Origin: Lentisphaeria bacterium
GTDB taxonomy: Bacteria; Verrucomicrobiota; Lentisphaeria; Victivallales; Victivallaceae
Reading direction: 5' to 3'
DNA: 64,000 nucleotides
NCBI GenBank assembly: GCA_017508385.1
Contig: JAFVZB010000068.1
Span: forward strand, 62,001 to 126,000
Every line of letters starts with the position of its first letter. The first letter of the stretch is position 1. Positions 1 to 8,209 of this stretch are shown here, in pieces. A model generated the notes under the pieces. The model saw only the letters and a list, made by a program, of their open reading frames with translations. It was not told the origin of the DNA and made no database searches. A program made the position numbers and the translations under genes.

Positions 1-16
1 TGATCATCACAGAGCG

Positions 17-1170
17 TCAGAACTTTCCTGAGTTTCTTGCTTTATATTGCTCTTTCCATAACTCATCAGCTGCTTTGAGACGTAAAAACTCCTCTTTATC
101 AACGGGTATGGTTGGAGCTTTACTGATGATATGTTTGAGACATGAATCCGGAGTTGCCAGTTTTCCTGCAATGATATCAGATTCTGTTATGCGTGAAAAA
201 AGTATCTCCTTGTAGTCATTTCTGCCGTGATCGTGAACGATGTATATCGTTCCATTGTCATCAAAACCGCATCGGGATAAGATACATTTGTGTCTGGATC
301 GAGCAGTAATGACCACTTCCATGTGGCACCGTCATCATCGCTTAAAGAGGCGGTCATCCATTCACGCCGCCGTTCAATTTTGGCGTTGCGTATCAGAAGC
401 AGTTTTCCGGAAGGCAGACGTTTCAGGTAAAAACGTGATGATGGTGAGACAAGATTGGTGACTTCTCCATCAGTCCACGATTTTCCGCCGTCATAAGAGA
501 AGGATTGAGCAAGAGCTTTTTCTTCGCACCTTGCCATCATCCAGATAGATCCGTCGAGTTTTTCTACTGCCATGGCTTCATCGAACGGAGTGTTTACTTT
601 TTTGCCGCCGATTTTGCGGCACCATGTTTTACCGCCGTCACTGCTCTCGGAATAGCTGTATCTGTCGTTGCTCCAATCATAGGAAAACAACAGAATCCTG
701 CCATCTGAGAGCACGGTCGGTTGACAACGTAAAAAACCATGGGTCAAAAGTTTCGGTTCACTCCAAGTGAGCTCATCAGCATCCGGATTTTCACATATCA
801 TAGCCCACAATTTCAGATGATTGATGTCATTTTGGAGATAGTTGTCATCTCTGATCGTCCAAAAAGCCCACATCCGTTTGTCTGGAGATATCCAGAGCTG
901 AATATCGATAGCACGCACATGTAGTTCGGGATTGCTGGCAATGACAAGCTGTACATCACTCCAGGTTTCACCGTTGTCAGTGCTTTTGACCAAAACATTG
1001 CAGTTGAGTGGGGATGGTTCACCGGTTCCTCCGGTGTACCATCCTGCAAAAAGAATTCCTCCGTGGGTTCTGGCTATGGTTGGACAACCCTGCCAAAAAC
1101 GTTTGTTTTCGTTATAACTTTCGTCAGGAGAGGTTATGATTTTACCGAAAATTCCCACGGAGTTACTCAT
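17..1170 (-). pseudogene. Sialidase (BNR/Asp-box) family protein, frameshifted
   Basis: Six-bladed-propeller sialidase family, expected to hydrolyse or bind glycans. Four Asp boxes (S-x-D-x-G-x-T/S-W) are visible near residues 63-70, 176-183, 225-232 and 277-284. The frame starting at ATG 1170 runs through SYPDAV (about residue 302) and then turns into unrelated sequence, ending at 187. The expected C-terminal strand (DDNGTIYIVHDHGRNDYKEI) continues in another frame down to the stop at 17-19. Adding one T to the T4 run (the aaaa at 263-266 on the plus strand) would restore an uninterrupted protein of about 384 residues. It has no signal peptide, so a cytoplasmic role or another export route would apply. 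It is the last gene of the isomerase/MocA operon. It may be a real pseudogene or a homopolymer sequencing error; the family call is firm, the substrate is not. Confidence 0.8.
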
Positions 1171-1186
1171 TTACCGGTTCCCTGTT

Positions 1187-2263
1187 TTATTTTTCTGACG
1201 GGAACGGAATGTTGTTCTGCTCATAAGCCTTCTGCATAACTGCGATGCGGCGGCGGATGTCTGCCGGAGTTATCTCCTGCGGTTTACCGTTGCGAATCGC
1301 CTCAAACAGAGTGTCGTAGAGCTTTTTGACCGGTTTGGGGGCAGGGGCGGCGCCGGCACCGCTGTCGGCAGCACCTTCCGGCTCCCAGGTCTCGGTGATG
1401 AATTCAAGTTTCTCTGAGCAGTATTTGCGACCCTCGAGCGGAACGGTATCAAGCGGACGCTCGGGATATTTGCTCCAGTCAACATATTTCCACTCAAGTT
1501 TTGAGGTTCCGCCGTGGAGAGTTCCGGCAGTTCCGCAGATGGGCCAGCGATCCTGCGGAAAAGCGTTGGTGGCAGAAATGATCAATTCGACCTGCGGAGA
1601 GTTTTTGCCGTGCAGAGTGATATTGAACTCATCTTCAGCATCACCGCTTGAGAGACTGTTGCGCAGAAAAGCGCAAACTTCCGGTTCCTCTTCTGTGCCG
1701 AAGAGCTCCATACCGTGATCGACGAGGTGCGGACCGTTGTTGTAGAGCTGACCGCCTCCGAAGGCACGGCTGGTCTGCCAATCCCAGCGGCGTGAAAATC
1801 CGGGCCATGAAATTCTGACATATTTGATTTTGCCGAGGACTCCGCTCTTGCAGATTTCGAGAACTTTCTGGAAGTCCTCTTCGTAGCGTCTCTGCTGGAA
1901 GGGCTGAAGAATACGGTTGTTGCGTTTTGCGGCTTCGATCATGGCATCGACATCATCTGTTCTGTAACCGAATGGTTTCTCGCAGAGCACGTGTTTGCCT
2001 GCGTCAAGAGCCATGATGGCGTATTTGGCATGAGAGTAGTTGTAAGTGGCAACAACTACCAGCTCGACCTCTTTGTCTGCGAGGAGCTCTTCTGCCGTTG
2101 CATACTGTTTTGCATTGGGGAATGAAGCGTGAGTTCTGCGTTCAGGAATTTCGTCACAAATTGCGCAAATGGTGAAACGATCCTGCATCTTTTCGATTCC
2201 GGAGGCATGGATGCTGCATCCGCTTCTGCCAAAACCTATAATTCCGACTTTGATGGGTTCCAT
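1187..2263 (-). CDS. Gfo/Idh/MocA family oxidoreductase
   Basis: NAD(P)-dependent sugar or inositol dehydrogenase-type protein of 358 residues, a normal length for the family. The N-terminal Rossmann fold has GFGRSG at residues 10-15, and the family EKP motif follows at 95-97 (CEKPFGY). The C-terminal half is the usual alpha/beta domain, with a G-Q-L-Y-N-N-G-P-H-L-V-D-H segment where the catalytic His region lies. An Ala/Pro-rich insert occurs near residue 300 (GAADSGAGAAPAPKP). The start is supported by GAGGT eight bases upstream. It sits between a TIM-barrel isomerase and a sialidase-like gene, a pairing typical of carbohydrate catabolic operons in this group of bacteria. The substrate cannot be told from sequence. 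Confidence 0.9.
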   Translation of the reverse strand: MEPIKVGIIGFGRSGCSIHASGIEKMQDRFTICAICDEIPERRTHASFPNAKQYATAEELLADKEVELVVVATYNYSHAKYAIMALDAGKHVLCEKPFGYRTDDVDAMIEAAKRNNRILQPFQQRRYEEDFQKVLEICKSGVLGKIKYVRISWPGFSRRWDWQTSRAFGGGQLYNNGPHLVDHGMELFGTEEEPEVCAFLRNSLSSGDAEDEFNITLHGKNSPQVELIISATNAFPQDRWPICGTAGTLHGGTSKLEWKYVDWSKYPERPLDTVPLEGRKYCSEKLEFITETWEPEGAADSGAGAAPAPKPVKKLYDTLFEAIRNGKPQEITPADIRRRIAVMQKAYEQNNIPFPSEK

Positions 2264-2274
2264 GATATTTTACC

Positions 2275-3015
2275 TCAGTAGAGTTGACGGATATTTTCGA
2301 TTGATTTCTTGGTGCACTCAACAGCATCCGGTCCCTCGTATTCGACGACAGCGGAAATGATGTGCTCCATCTCTTTGAATTTGTTGAGAGTGTTTTCGAG
2401 TTCGAGCGCACCCTCTCCGACGATTGAGTCAACGTGCTTGCCGTTTCTGCTCCAGGTGAAATCCTTGAAGTGGATTCCATACATACGGTCGCCGAAAAGT
2501 TCCATCCACTGAACGGGATTTTCACGCTCGGTGTGGATGCACCAGGCGGTATCGAGACAGAGTCCGATGCGGTTTGAGCATTTTCCGAAAACATACTTCA
2601 TGATGGTTGAGTTGCCCAGCCAGTTGTAGCCGCCGTGGTTGTGGATAGCGGTGGGAATGGAGTACTCCTCACTGAATTTTTCCATGATGGCAAAAGTTTT
2701 TTCCCAGCCGTCGGGGTCGCAGCTGAAACTCACCAGCGGAATGTTTCCAAGTTTTGCGAATTCAAAAAAACGTCTGTTGAAATCTTCATCCGGAATGGTT
2801 CTGACAACACCGAGGCCGGTAATGGTCACTCCGTTATCTTGATAATCTGCGATGATTTTTTCCCAGGTTTCGGGTTTGTCATAATCGACGTGAGTTCCGG
2901 AAATGTCGGCAGTGCAGCCGCCGCAAAAAGCGATAGCTTTGGCACATTCGGCATTGTCTTTGATCTCTCTGAAAGAGAAGGTCTTGACACCGATGTTTTT
3001 CTTCAAATCAAACAT
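2275..3015 (-). CDS. Sugar phosphate isomerase/epimerase (xylose isomerase-like TIM barrel)
   Basis: 246-residue AP endonuclease/xylose-isomerase-like TIM barrel (PF01261 type). Metal-site motifs are recognisable: HNHGG in the middle of the protein, GLCLDTAW, and GIHFKDF further on, followed by a Glu in VVEYEG near the C-terminus. The start has AAGGAG a few bases upstream. It is the first gene of a three-gene operon with the MocA-type dehydrogenase and the sialidase-like gene, transcribed from the promoter next to the AraC gene. MocA dehydrogenase plus TIM-barrel isomerase pairs commonly oxidise and isomerise sugars or inositols; the exact reaction is unknown. Confidence 0.85.
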   Translation of the reverse strand: MFDLKKNIGVKTFSFREIKDNAECAKAIAFCGGCTADISGTHVDYDKPETWEKIIADYQDNGVTITGLGVVRTIPDEDFNRRFFEFAKLGNIPLVSFSCDPDGWEKTFAIMEKFSEEYSIPTAIHNHGGYNWLGNSTIMKYVFGKCSNRIGLCLDTAWCIHTERENPVQWMELFGDRMYGIHFKDFTWSRNGKHVDSIVGEGALELENTLNKFKEMEHIISAVVEYEGPDAVECTKKSIENIRQLY

Positions 3016-3052
3016 TTTTGTTCTCCTTGTTTAAGGTTTGATTTATGAAACT

Positions 3053-3091
3053 GTTATAATATAATCTGTAAACGGTTCAAACTCGTTCAAA
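3053..3091 (-). promoter_or_regulatory. Promoter with AraC-type direct repeat operator
   Basis: Reading the minus strand, TTGAAC (3080-3075), a 16-base spacer and TATAAC (3058-3053) form a candidate promoter for the isomerase-MocA-sialidase operon. The -35 lies in one of two GTTCAAA direct repeats (plus-strand positions 3075-3081 and 3085-3091) spaced exactly 10 bp, one helical turn. Direct repeats overlapping a -35 box fit a class II AraC activator site, and the neighbouring AraC gene is the obvious regulator. Confidence 0.5.
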
Positions 3092-3118
3092 GTTAAATCA
3101 AAAACGTACAAAATCCGC

Positions 3119-3865
3119 TCAAATATCGCTTGGTGAAATTTTTGTTTCAGCTTTGAATACGGTTGCAAAATGTTGAGGAGAAGAAAATCCGGTAAGATAC
3201 GCTGTTTCGCTGATGGAGACCCCTTTTTCCAGCATTTTTCTTGCGGCAGCCACTCTTATCATGCGGTAGCGGCGCATTACGGATACTCCGTGATGTTTTC
3301 TGAAAGCCCGTTCAAGTCCTGCTCGGGAAACTCCGACCAGTCGTGCTATATCATCGAGTTTAAGCAGTTTTTCCAGGTTGGCACCCATCAGGCGATCTGC
3401 GGCAAGACAGGCTTTGAAAGAGTCGTTTTCGCTGGTTGAAAATGTTCCGAAATCAATGTTAAAGAGTTCAGTTGCCAAATAGTTGAAACGCATATTCAAA
3501 ATGCTTTGCGGCTCTATTTTGCCTGAAATGGCATTGGCAAGTTTTCGTGCTGTTTCCAGCTGGTAGTTGTTGAGATGGAGCAGTTTCATGTTTTGTGTCA
3601 CAGGAATATCATCTTCAAAAATCACCACCAGAGCTTTTCCTGATGAGGAAAGTACCTCAAGACGTCTGCTCTTGCCGGGAGCAATGACAATACCATCTGC
3701 TGAACGGAGAATGAAATTTTTATCATCGCAGAAATATGAAACTTCTCCGTCAAGCACCGCATACAGCTGGCTGGTGTTGTGGCGGTGCTTGGCAAACACC
3801 ATGCCTTTTGACAAATCTGTAACGTGCATGTGCTGCACATTGAAGAGGTCTTTTATTTCGCTCAT
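3119..3865 (-). CDS. AraC family transcriptional regulator
   Basis: 248 residues. The N-terminal part is a cupin-like sensing domain (HRHNTSQLYAVLDGEVSYF). The C-terminal 95 or so residues are a double helix-turn-helix of the AraC/XylS type (LDDIARLVGVSRAGLERAF, then ETAYLTGFSSPQHFATVFK). It lies immediately downstream of the ABC ATPase gene, three bases apart, and immediately upstream of the sugar operon, whose promoter carries a 10-bp-spaced direct repeat. It is inferred to be the local activator of that operon; the effector is unknown. Confidence 0.92.
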   Translation of the reverse strand: MSEIKDLFNVQHMHVTDLSKGMVFAKHRHNTSQLYAVLDGEVSYFCDDKNFILRSADGIVIAPGKSRRLEVLSSSGKALVVIFEDDIPVTQNMKLLHLNNYQLETARKLANAISGKIEPQSILNMRFNYLATELFNIDFGTFSTSENDSFKACLAADRLMGANLEKLLKLDDIARLVGVSRAGLERAFRKHHGVSVMRRYRMIRVAAARKMLEKGVSISETAYLTGFSSPQHFATVFKAETKISPSDI

Positions 3866-3868
3866 AAT

Positions 3869-4657
3869 TCAGACACAAATGCTCCACAATCTGCCGTTGA
3901 TGCCGGGGACGAGTTTTATATTGATATTAAAGATTTTGCTCAGTTTCTCTTCGGTGAGCAAAGTGGATGTGTTTCCTGAATCGAAGTTTCTGCCGTCGGC
4001 AATGAGCACTCCATGGGCAAAACAGGGAGTGATATCTTCAATTCTCTGTGTGATGAACAACATGGTGATTTCCGGATTTTTTTCCGGAAGAAGTGCAATC
4101 TCAGAGAGCAGTTTTTCTCTGCCGGCGGGGTCAAGAAAGACGCTCGGCTCATCGAGTATCAGCAGGGCAGGGGAGCAGACAATAGCTCTGGCAATCAATA
4201 CTCTTATCTGTTCGCCGCTTGACATGTTTTTGAAACTGCGGTCGGCAAGATGAAGAGCGTTGAATTTTTCCAGTTGAAGCATTGCCAACTCTTTTTCATG
4301 CTCTGAATACTCACGGAATATCCCGAATACCGAGTCGATGCCGGTGAGCACTATTTCCAAACCTGAGAGGTTTATGTCTGTAAAAACCGAAAGCATCGGA
4401 CTTGCTACGGCAATGTGTCTGCGCAGTTCACGGATATCCGAGCTTCCGAATTTCCTGCCCAGCACTTCGATTGAGCCGCCAACAGCCGGATAGACGTGAC
4501 CGAGCAACAGTTTGACCAGAGTTGTTTTTCCCGAACCGTTCGGGCCGAGAATAAATGTGTGTCTGCCCCGGGGAATATCCAGTTCAAAATTATGCAGAAT
4601 TTCTCTGCCATCCAGATACACGCAGGCGTTGTTTATTTTGATGACACTTTTGCTCAT
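3869..4657 (-). CDS. ABC transporter ATP-binding protein (COG1119/ModF-YlmA-like)
   Basis: Single-domain ABC ATPase of 262 residues. Walker A GPNGSGKTT is at residues 38-46, the signature MSSGEQ at 145-150, Walker B LLILDEP at 165-171, and the switch position is Gln (FITQR) rather than His. The arrangement (LSGLEIVLTG, then H-x-x-x-x-L-I-A-D-G-R and a C-terminal GRLWS) resembles the stand-alone YlmA/ModF group. The ATG at 4657 is preferred over one ten codons upstream because it makes an ATGA overlap with the tyrA stop (4654-4657). No permease or binding-protein gene is nearby, so the transport partner, if any, is elsewhere. Confidence 0.85.
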   Translation of the reverse strand: MSKSVIKINNACVYLDGREILHNFELDIPRGRHTFILGPNGSGKTTLVKLLLGHVYPAVGGSIEVLGRKFGSSDIRELRRHIAVASPMLSVFTDINLSGLEIVLTGIDSVFGIFREYSEHEKELAMLQLEKFNALHLADRSFKNMSSGEQIRVLIARAIVCSPALLILDEPSVFLDPAGREKLLSEIALLPEKNPEITMLFITQRIEDITPCFAHGVLIADGRNFDSGNTSTLLTEEKLSKIFNINIKLVPGINGRLWSICV

Positions 4658-5523
4658 CTCTGGTTGTTTTGTTTGTATTCGAGCCAACGGTCACGCAGGA
4701 GTTTGCCGTGGGCAAAATCACGTTCAAAGGCATCGAAGTTGCCGGATTCGATTTCCTGTTTGAATTTGTTGTAAACCTGATCGAACTCCATAAGGGCATC
4801 GAGGACAGCTTCCCGGTTGTGTTCAACGATTTCTCTCCACATCTGCGGATTGCTTGAGGCAATGCGGCAGGTGTCACGGAAACCTGTTGCACAGCCGCGG
4901 AAAAGTTCAAGTTCTGTTTCCGGGTCTCTGGCATCAAGAATTCCGGTGGCGAGAGCCGAGGCAAGCACATGAAGCACATGACTGGTTCTTGCCACGATTG
5001 CATCGTGGTGTTTTGAGTCGATGACGGCAGGATGTCCGCCTACGGTTTTCCACAGTTCAAATACCATGTCGATCTGCTGTGGAGTTGCCTTGCAGTCAGG
5101 AGTCACAAACACATCTGCGTTTTCATAGAGGGTCGGAAAAGCGGCATAAAAACCGCTCTTTTCGGTTCCTGCCATCGGATGACTGCCGATGTAAGAAATT
5201 TCTTGCGGTAAAATGTCTGAGTGCTCCATCATCTTGTGCTTGATGCTGCCGAGGTCGGTGAGTACCGCTCCCGGCTTCATCTCTTTGCCGAGCAGAGCCA
5301 TATATTCCAATATCTGCGGAATAGGCATGGCAAGCACAACGATGTCGGCATTTTTTGCGGCTTCGGCGGCAGTGTCGAAACACTCATCGATAACATCAGT
5401 GTTGACTGCGGCACGGCGGATCTCTTTGCGGCGTGCCCATCCGGATCGCCGGATGTTTTTGCCGCGAAGAGCCATGCCGAGAGATGTTCCGAGGAGACCG
5501 AGACCGATTATTGAAACATTCAT
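4654..5523 (-). CDS. tyrA: Prephenate dehydrogenase
   Basis: 289-residue TyrA-type dehydrogenase, catalysing NAD(P)-dependent oxidative decarboxylation of prephenate (or arogenate) in tyrosine synthesis. The dinucleotide motif GLGLLGTSLG is at residues 7-16, and GSHPMAGTEKSG at 113-124 is the diagnostic substrate/catalytic motif. A helical C-terminal dimerisation domain contains the usual FRGCATGFRDTCRIA. There is no chorismate mutase or ACT domain, so it is monofunctional. Its stop overlaps the start of the ABC ATPase gene, and it begins one base after the MBL-fold gene stop. Confidence 0.93.
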   Translation of the reverse strand: MNVSIIGLGLLGTSLGMALRGKNIRRSGWARRKEIRRAAVNTDVIDECFDTAAEAAKNADIVVLAMPIPQILEYMALLGKEMKPGAVLTDLGSIKHKMMEHSDILPQEISYIGSHPMAGTEKSGFYAAFPTLYENADVFVTPDCKATPQQIDMVFELWKTVGGHPAVIDSKHHDAIVARTSHVLHVLASALATGILDARDPETELELFRGCATGFRDTCRIASSNPQMWREIVEHNREAVLDALMEFDQVYNKFKQEIESGNFDAFERDFAHGKLLRDRWLEYKQNNQR

Positions 5524-5524
5524 T

Positions 5525-6346
5525 TTACAGCTCTATGGTAAGTCCGTCGTAAGCCACAGTCATGTTGCGGGGAGCAAAAAACTCAACGAGTTTGTCGTGG
5601 TTTGCCTTTCCGTTGTGAGAGAAGTGGTTGACGTAAACCGGAGTATCTTTGGTGATACATCCCATCTCAAGCAGTTTGTCACGGAATTGCACGGTGGTAT
5701 TCACTCCGAGGTGACCGTTTTGCAAATCCGGCACACCGAAGGCGCAGGTAGATTCGATGACGGCGGTATCGAAAGTCACACCTTTGAGCATTTCCCAAGA
5801 GGAGTCGGCAAGCAATCCGGTATCGTTGGCGATAAGCAGCGTTTTGCCGTTGCGTCTTACTGCGAGGATCATCGGACCCATTCCGGGAGCGTGGTTTGCG
5901 GGGATAGGCAGAACTTCCATATCTTCGTCAGTGTGCCACTTTCCGGGTTTGAACTCGATCGGATTTATGTAGAGATCTTTGAATTCATGTCCGGTAAACT
6001 TGATGAAAGTTTTCAATGTTTCGGCACTTGCCAGCACATTTATAAAGTGGCTGACCTGGCTGAAGTAGGGGGAGCGGCGGAAGTAAAACTCCAGCGGAGA
6101 CATGTGGTCTTCGTGCGGATGGGTGAAGAGAATTCTTTTGAGTATGGTCTGGTCGATGTTGAACTCAATGCTTTGCCAAAAGCTGTCGGGACCGAAATCG
6201 ACGATGGTATCAGTGTCGATAAGATAGCTGCAGCGGCGGCGTAACTCTTTTCCTCCGAGCTGTTTTGCTTTGCGGCACACTTCGCACTCGCGCCAGATTG
6301 CCGGAATTCCTTCGGCGGCGGCAGTTCCCAAAAATTGAACTTTCAT
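5525..6346 (-). CDS. MBL-fold metallohydrolase (PhnP-like)
   Basis: 273-residue metallo-beta-lactamase-fold protein. The metal motif HPHEDH (H76, H78, D80, H81) is intact, with further ligands in PANHAPGMG, IANDTG and the C-terminal NHFSHNG. An early Cys pair (CEVC at 21-24) and a later Arg-rich RRRCSYLID segment match the PhnP/lipoyltransferase-associated branch, whose known member is a cyclic phosphodiesterase. It is encoded between the NUDIX hydrolase and tyrA with almost no spacing. The substrate is unknown. Confidence 0.85.
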   Translation of the reverse strand: MKVQFLGTAAAEGIPAIWRECEVCRKAKQLGGKELRRRCSYLIDTDTIVDFGPDSFWQSIEFNIDQTILKRILFTHPHEDHMSPLEFYFRRSPYFSQVSHFINVLASAETLKTFIKFTGHEFKDLYINPIEFKPGKWHTDEDMEVLPIPANHAPGMGPMILAVRRNGKTLLIANDTGLLADSSWEMLKGVTFDTAVIESTCAFGVPDLQNGHLGVNTTVQFRDKLLEMGCITKDTPVYVNHFSHNGKANHDKLVEFFAPRNMTVAYDGLTIEL

Positions 6347-6355
6347 AATACTTAC

Positions 6356-6865
6356 CTATATTATATTTATTTTACGGAGCTGTTCCAGTTCCTGAATAAG
6401 CAGCGGAGTAAAGTTTTTCCGGTTTTCCGGTTGAAACAACTCCTCTTTATTCCAGAACCGCAGCTCATCTATTTCGGTTTCCTGAAAGTGAAAAGGTCCG
6501 GCGTGGCGTAATGCAAATACACCGGCATCCTCACTTTCGATATCGTTTCTTACCTTTTCGATAAAGAGCCATTCGAGTTCCACATCTTCTGCGATACCGA
6601 GCTCTTCTGCAAGTTCACGCTTTGCTCCGGTAAGATAATCCTCGCCGGCATCAAGATGTCCGCCGACAGCGGTATCCCACTTGCCGGGCTGGATATCTTT
6701 GGTCATCTTGCGTTTTTGCAGCAGAATATCTCCGGTTTCCGGATGTATCACCACAACGTGCGCCGTGTGGTGGAGCAGAGCCGGATTTCCGTGACACTCG
6801 CTTCTCGGAGCAGTTCCGATGCGGTTTCCCGCTTCGTCGTAGATATCGAACAACTCTTTTTTCAT
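6356..6865 (-). CDS. NUDIX hydrolase (IPP isomerase-like/YfcD type)
   Basis: 169 residues with a full Nudix box (GHLDAGEDYLTGAKRELAEE, from residue 69) that binds Mg2+ for pyrophosphate cleavage. The opening FDIYDEAGNRIGTAPRSECH and the GKWDTAVGGH run match the YfcD/Idi-like NUDIX group. It lies six bases downstream of the phosphohexomutase stop, in the same operon. The substrate is not evident; true IPP isomerase residues are not clearly present. Confidence 0.88.
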   Translation of the reverse strand: MKKELFDIYDEAGNRIGTAPRSECHGNPALLHHTAHVVVIHPETGDILLQKRKMTKDIQPGKWDTAVGGHLDAGEDYLTGAKRELAEELGIAEDVELEWLFIEKVRNDIESEDAGVFALRHAGPFHFQETEIDELRFWNKEELFQPENRKNFTPLLIQELEQLRKINII

Positions 6866-6871
6866 AACAAG

Positions 6872-8191
6872 TTATTTCCTGATGATGGCAAGCAGTTCAT
6901 CACGCTTCTGCTGCATCAGTTCAGGAGTATCCGCTTCAACGATGAGTCGGAGCAGAGGCTCGGTGTTGGATGCACGGACATTGAACCACCAGTTGCTGTA
7001 CTCAGAGCTGATTCCGTCGAGTTCAAACATATTTCCGTCGGCGTATTTTTCTCTGATTTCAGCAAGGATGGGAGCAACGTCTTTGACTTTGGAGTTGATT
7101 TCTCCGCTGGAAAAATATTTTCTCAACGGAGCAACAAGTTCACTCACCGGAACACCTTTTTTGTTGATGAGATTGGCAAGCATGATGAATGCCAGTCCCT
7201 GTGACTCGGCGGTGAAGTTCTGTTTGAAATAGTAGTGTCCTGAAAGCTCTCCGGCAAAGACGGCATCGTTCTCTCTCATCTGAGCCTTGATGAAAGCGTG
7301 ACCGACTCTTGACTGAATGGCTTTGCCGCCGTTTTCACGGATGCACTCAGGTACCGCACGGCTGCTGCGCAAGTCGTAAAGAATGGTCGCAGGACCGTTT
7401 GAAAGAATATCCTGAGCGATGAGTGCGGTGAACAAATCCATCGGAATGATGTTGCCCTCGTTGTCAATGAAACCGCAACGGTCGGCATCGCCGTCAAAGG
7501 CGGCTCCGAAATCAGCACCGACCTCCTTGACTTTGGCGCAGATGGCATCGAGGGTATCGAGCTGAAGCGGATTGGCTTCGTGATTGGGAAACGTTCCGTC
7601 AAGCACATCATACATGGGAACGATATCGAACATATCGGTGATACCGGCTATTTCGTAAAGTCCCATGGCGTTGGCGTAATCGACCACCACTTTGAGTTTG
7701 CGGTCGGCAGGTTTGATGAAGCTCTTGAGGAATTTGGCATACTCCGGCTTGATATCATAGGTGGAAAGAGTTCCCGGTTTGTCAACTTTTTTCCATGCTC
7801 CTGAAAGAGCGATTTGTTTGATATCCTGAATTCCGGTCGCACCCGAGATGGGCACGGCGTTGGCTTTGCAGAGCTTGAAACCGTTCCACTCTCCCGGGTT
7901 GTGACTTGCGGTTATCATGATGCTTCCGTCAGCTTTGAGAGTGCCGTTGGCAAAGTAACTCTGCGGAGTTGATGAGAGTCCGAGGTCGATAACATCGGCT
8001 CCCTGAGCCATCATGCCTCTGCTGATGCCTTTGAAGAGCTCTTCAGAGTGCGGACGCATATCTCTGCCGACAACAACTTTCTTCGCGCCGGTAAATTCGA
8101 TGTAAGCACGTCCGATTTTCTCTGCGATTTCTTCGTTTATATCAACAGGATAGACCCCGCGGATATCGTATGCTTTGAAAATTTCAGCCAT
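6872..8191 (-). CDS. Phosphomannomutase/phosphoglucomutase
   Basis: 439-residue alpha-D-phosphohexomutase. The catalytic phosphoserine is in TASHNPGEWNGFK (Ser96), the Mg2+ loop is DGDADR, the sugar-specificity loop is GELSGHYYF, and the C-terminal phosphate-binding loop is RASNTEP. The protein begins directly with FKAYDIRG, a signature of the bacterial PMM/PGM subgroup. It interconverts hexose 1- and 6-phosphates for nucleotide sugar synthesis. It sits 18 bases downstream of transketolase and starts an apparent central-metabolism operon with it. Confidence 0.93.
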   Translation of the reverse strand: MAEIFKAYDIRGVYPVDINEEIAEKIGRAYIEFTGAKKVVVGRDMRPHSEELFKGISRGMMAQGADVIDLGLSSTPQSYFANGTLKADGSIMITASHNPGEWNGFKLCKANAVPISGATGIQDIKQIALSGAWKKVDKPGTLSTYDIKPEYAKFLKSFIKPADRKLKVVVDYANAMGLYEIAGITDMFDIVPMYDVLDGTFPNHEANPLQLDTLDAICAKVKEVGADFGAAFDGDADRCGFIDNEGNIIPMDLFTALIAQDILSNGPATILYDLRSSRAVPECIRENGGKAIQSRVGHAFIKAQMRENDAVFAGELSGHYYFKQNFTAESQGLAFIMLANLINKKGVPVSELVAPLRKYFSSGEINSKVKDVAPILAEIREKYADGNMFELDGISSEYSNWWFNVRASNTEPLLRLIVEADTPELMQQKRDELLAIIRK

Positions 8192-8209
8192 TTTATTTTA
8201 CTCCAGTTA

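Noticed and set aside
5213-6244. Long plus-strand open frame of 343 codons opposite tyrA and the MBL gene
   Set aside because: It overlaps two well-supported minus-strand genes, crosses their boundary and resembles no protein.
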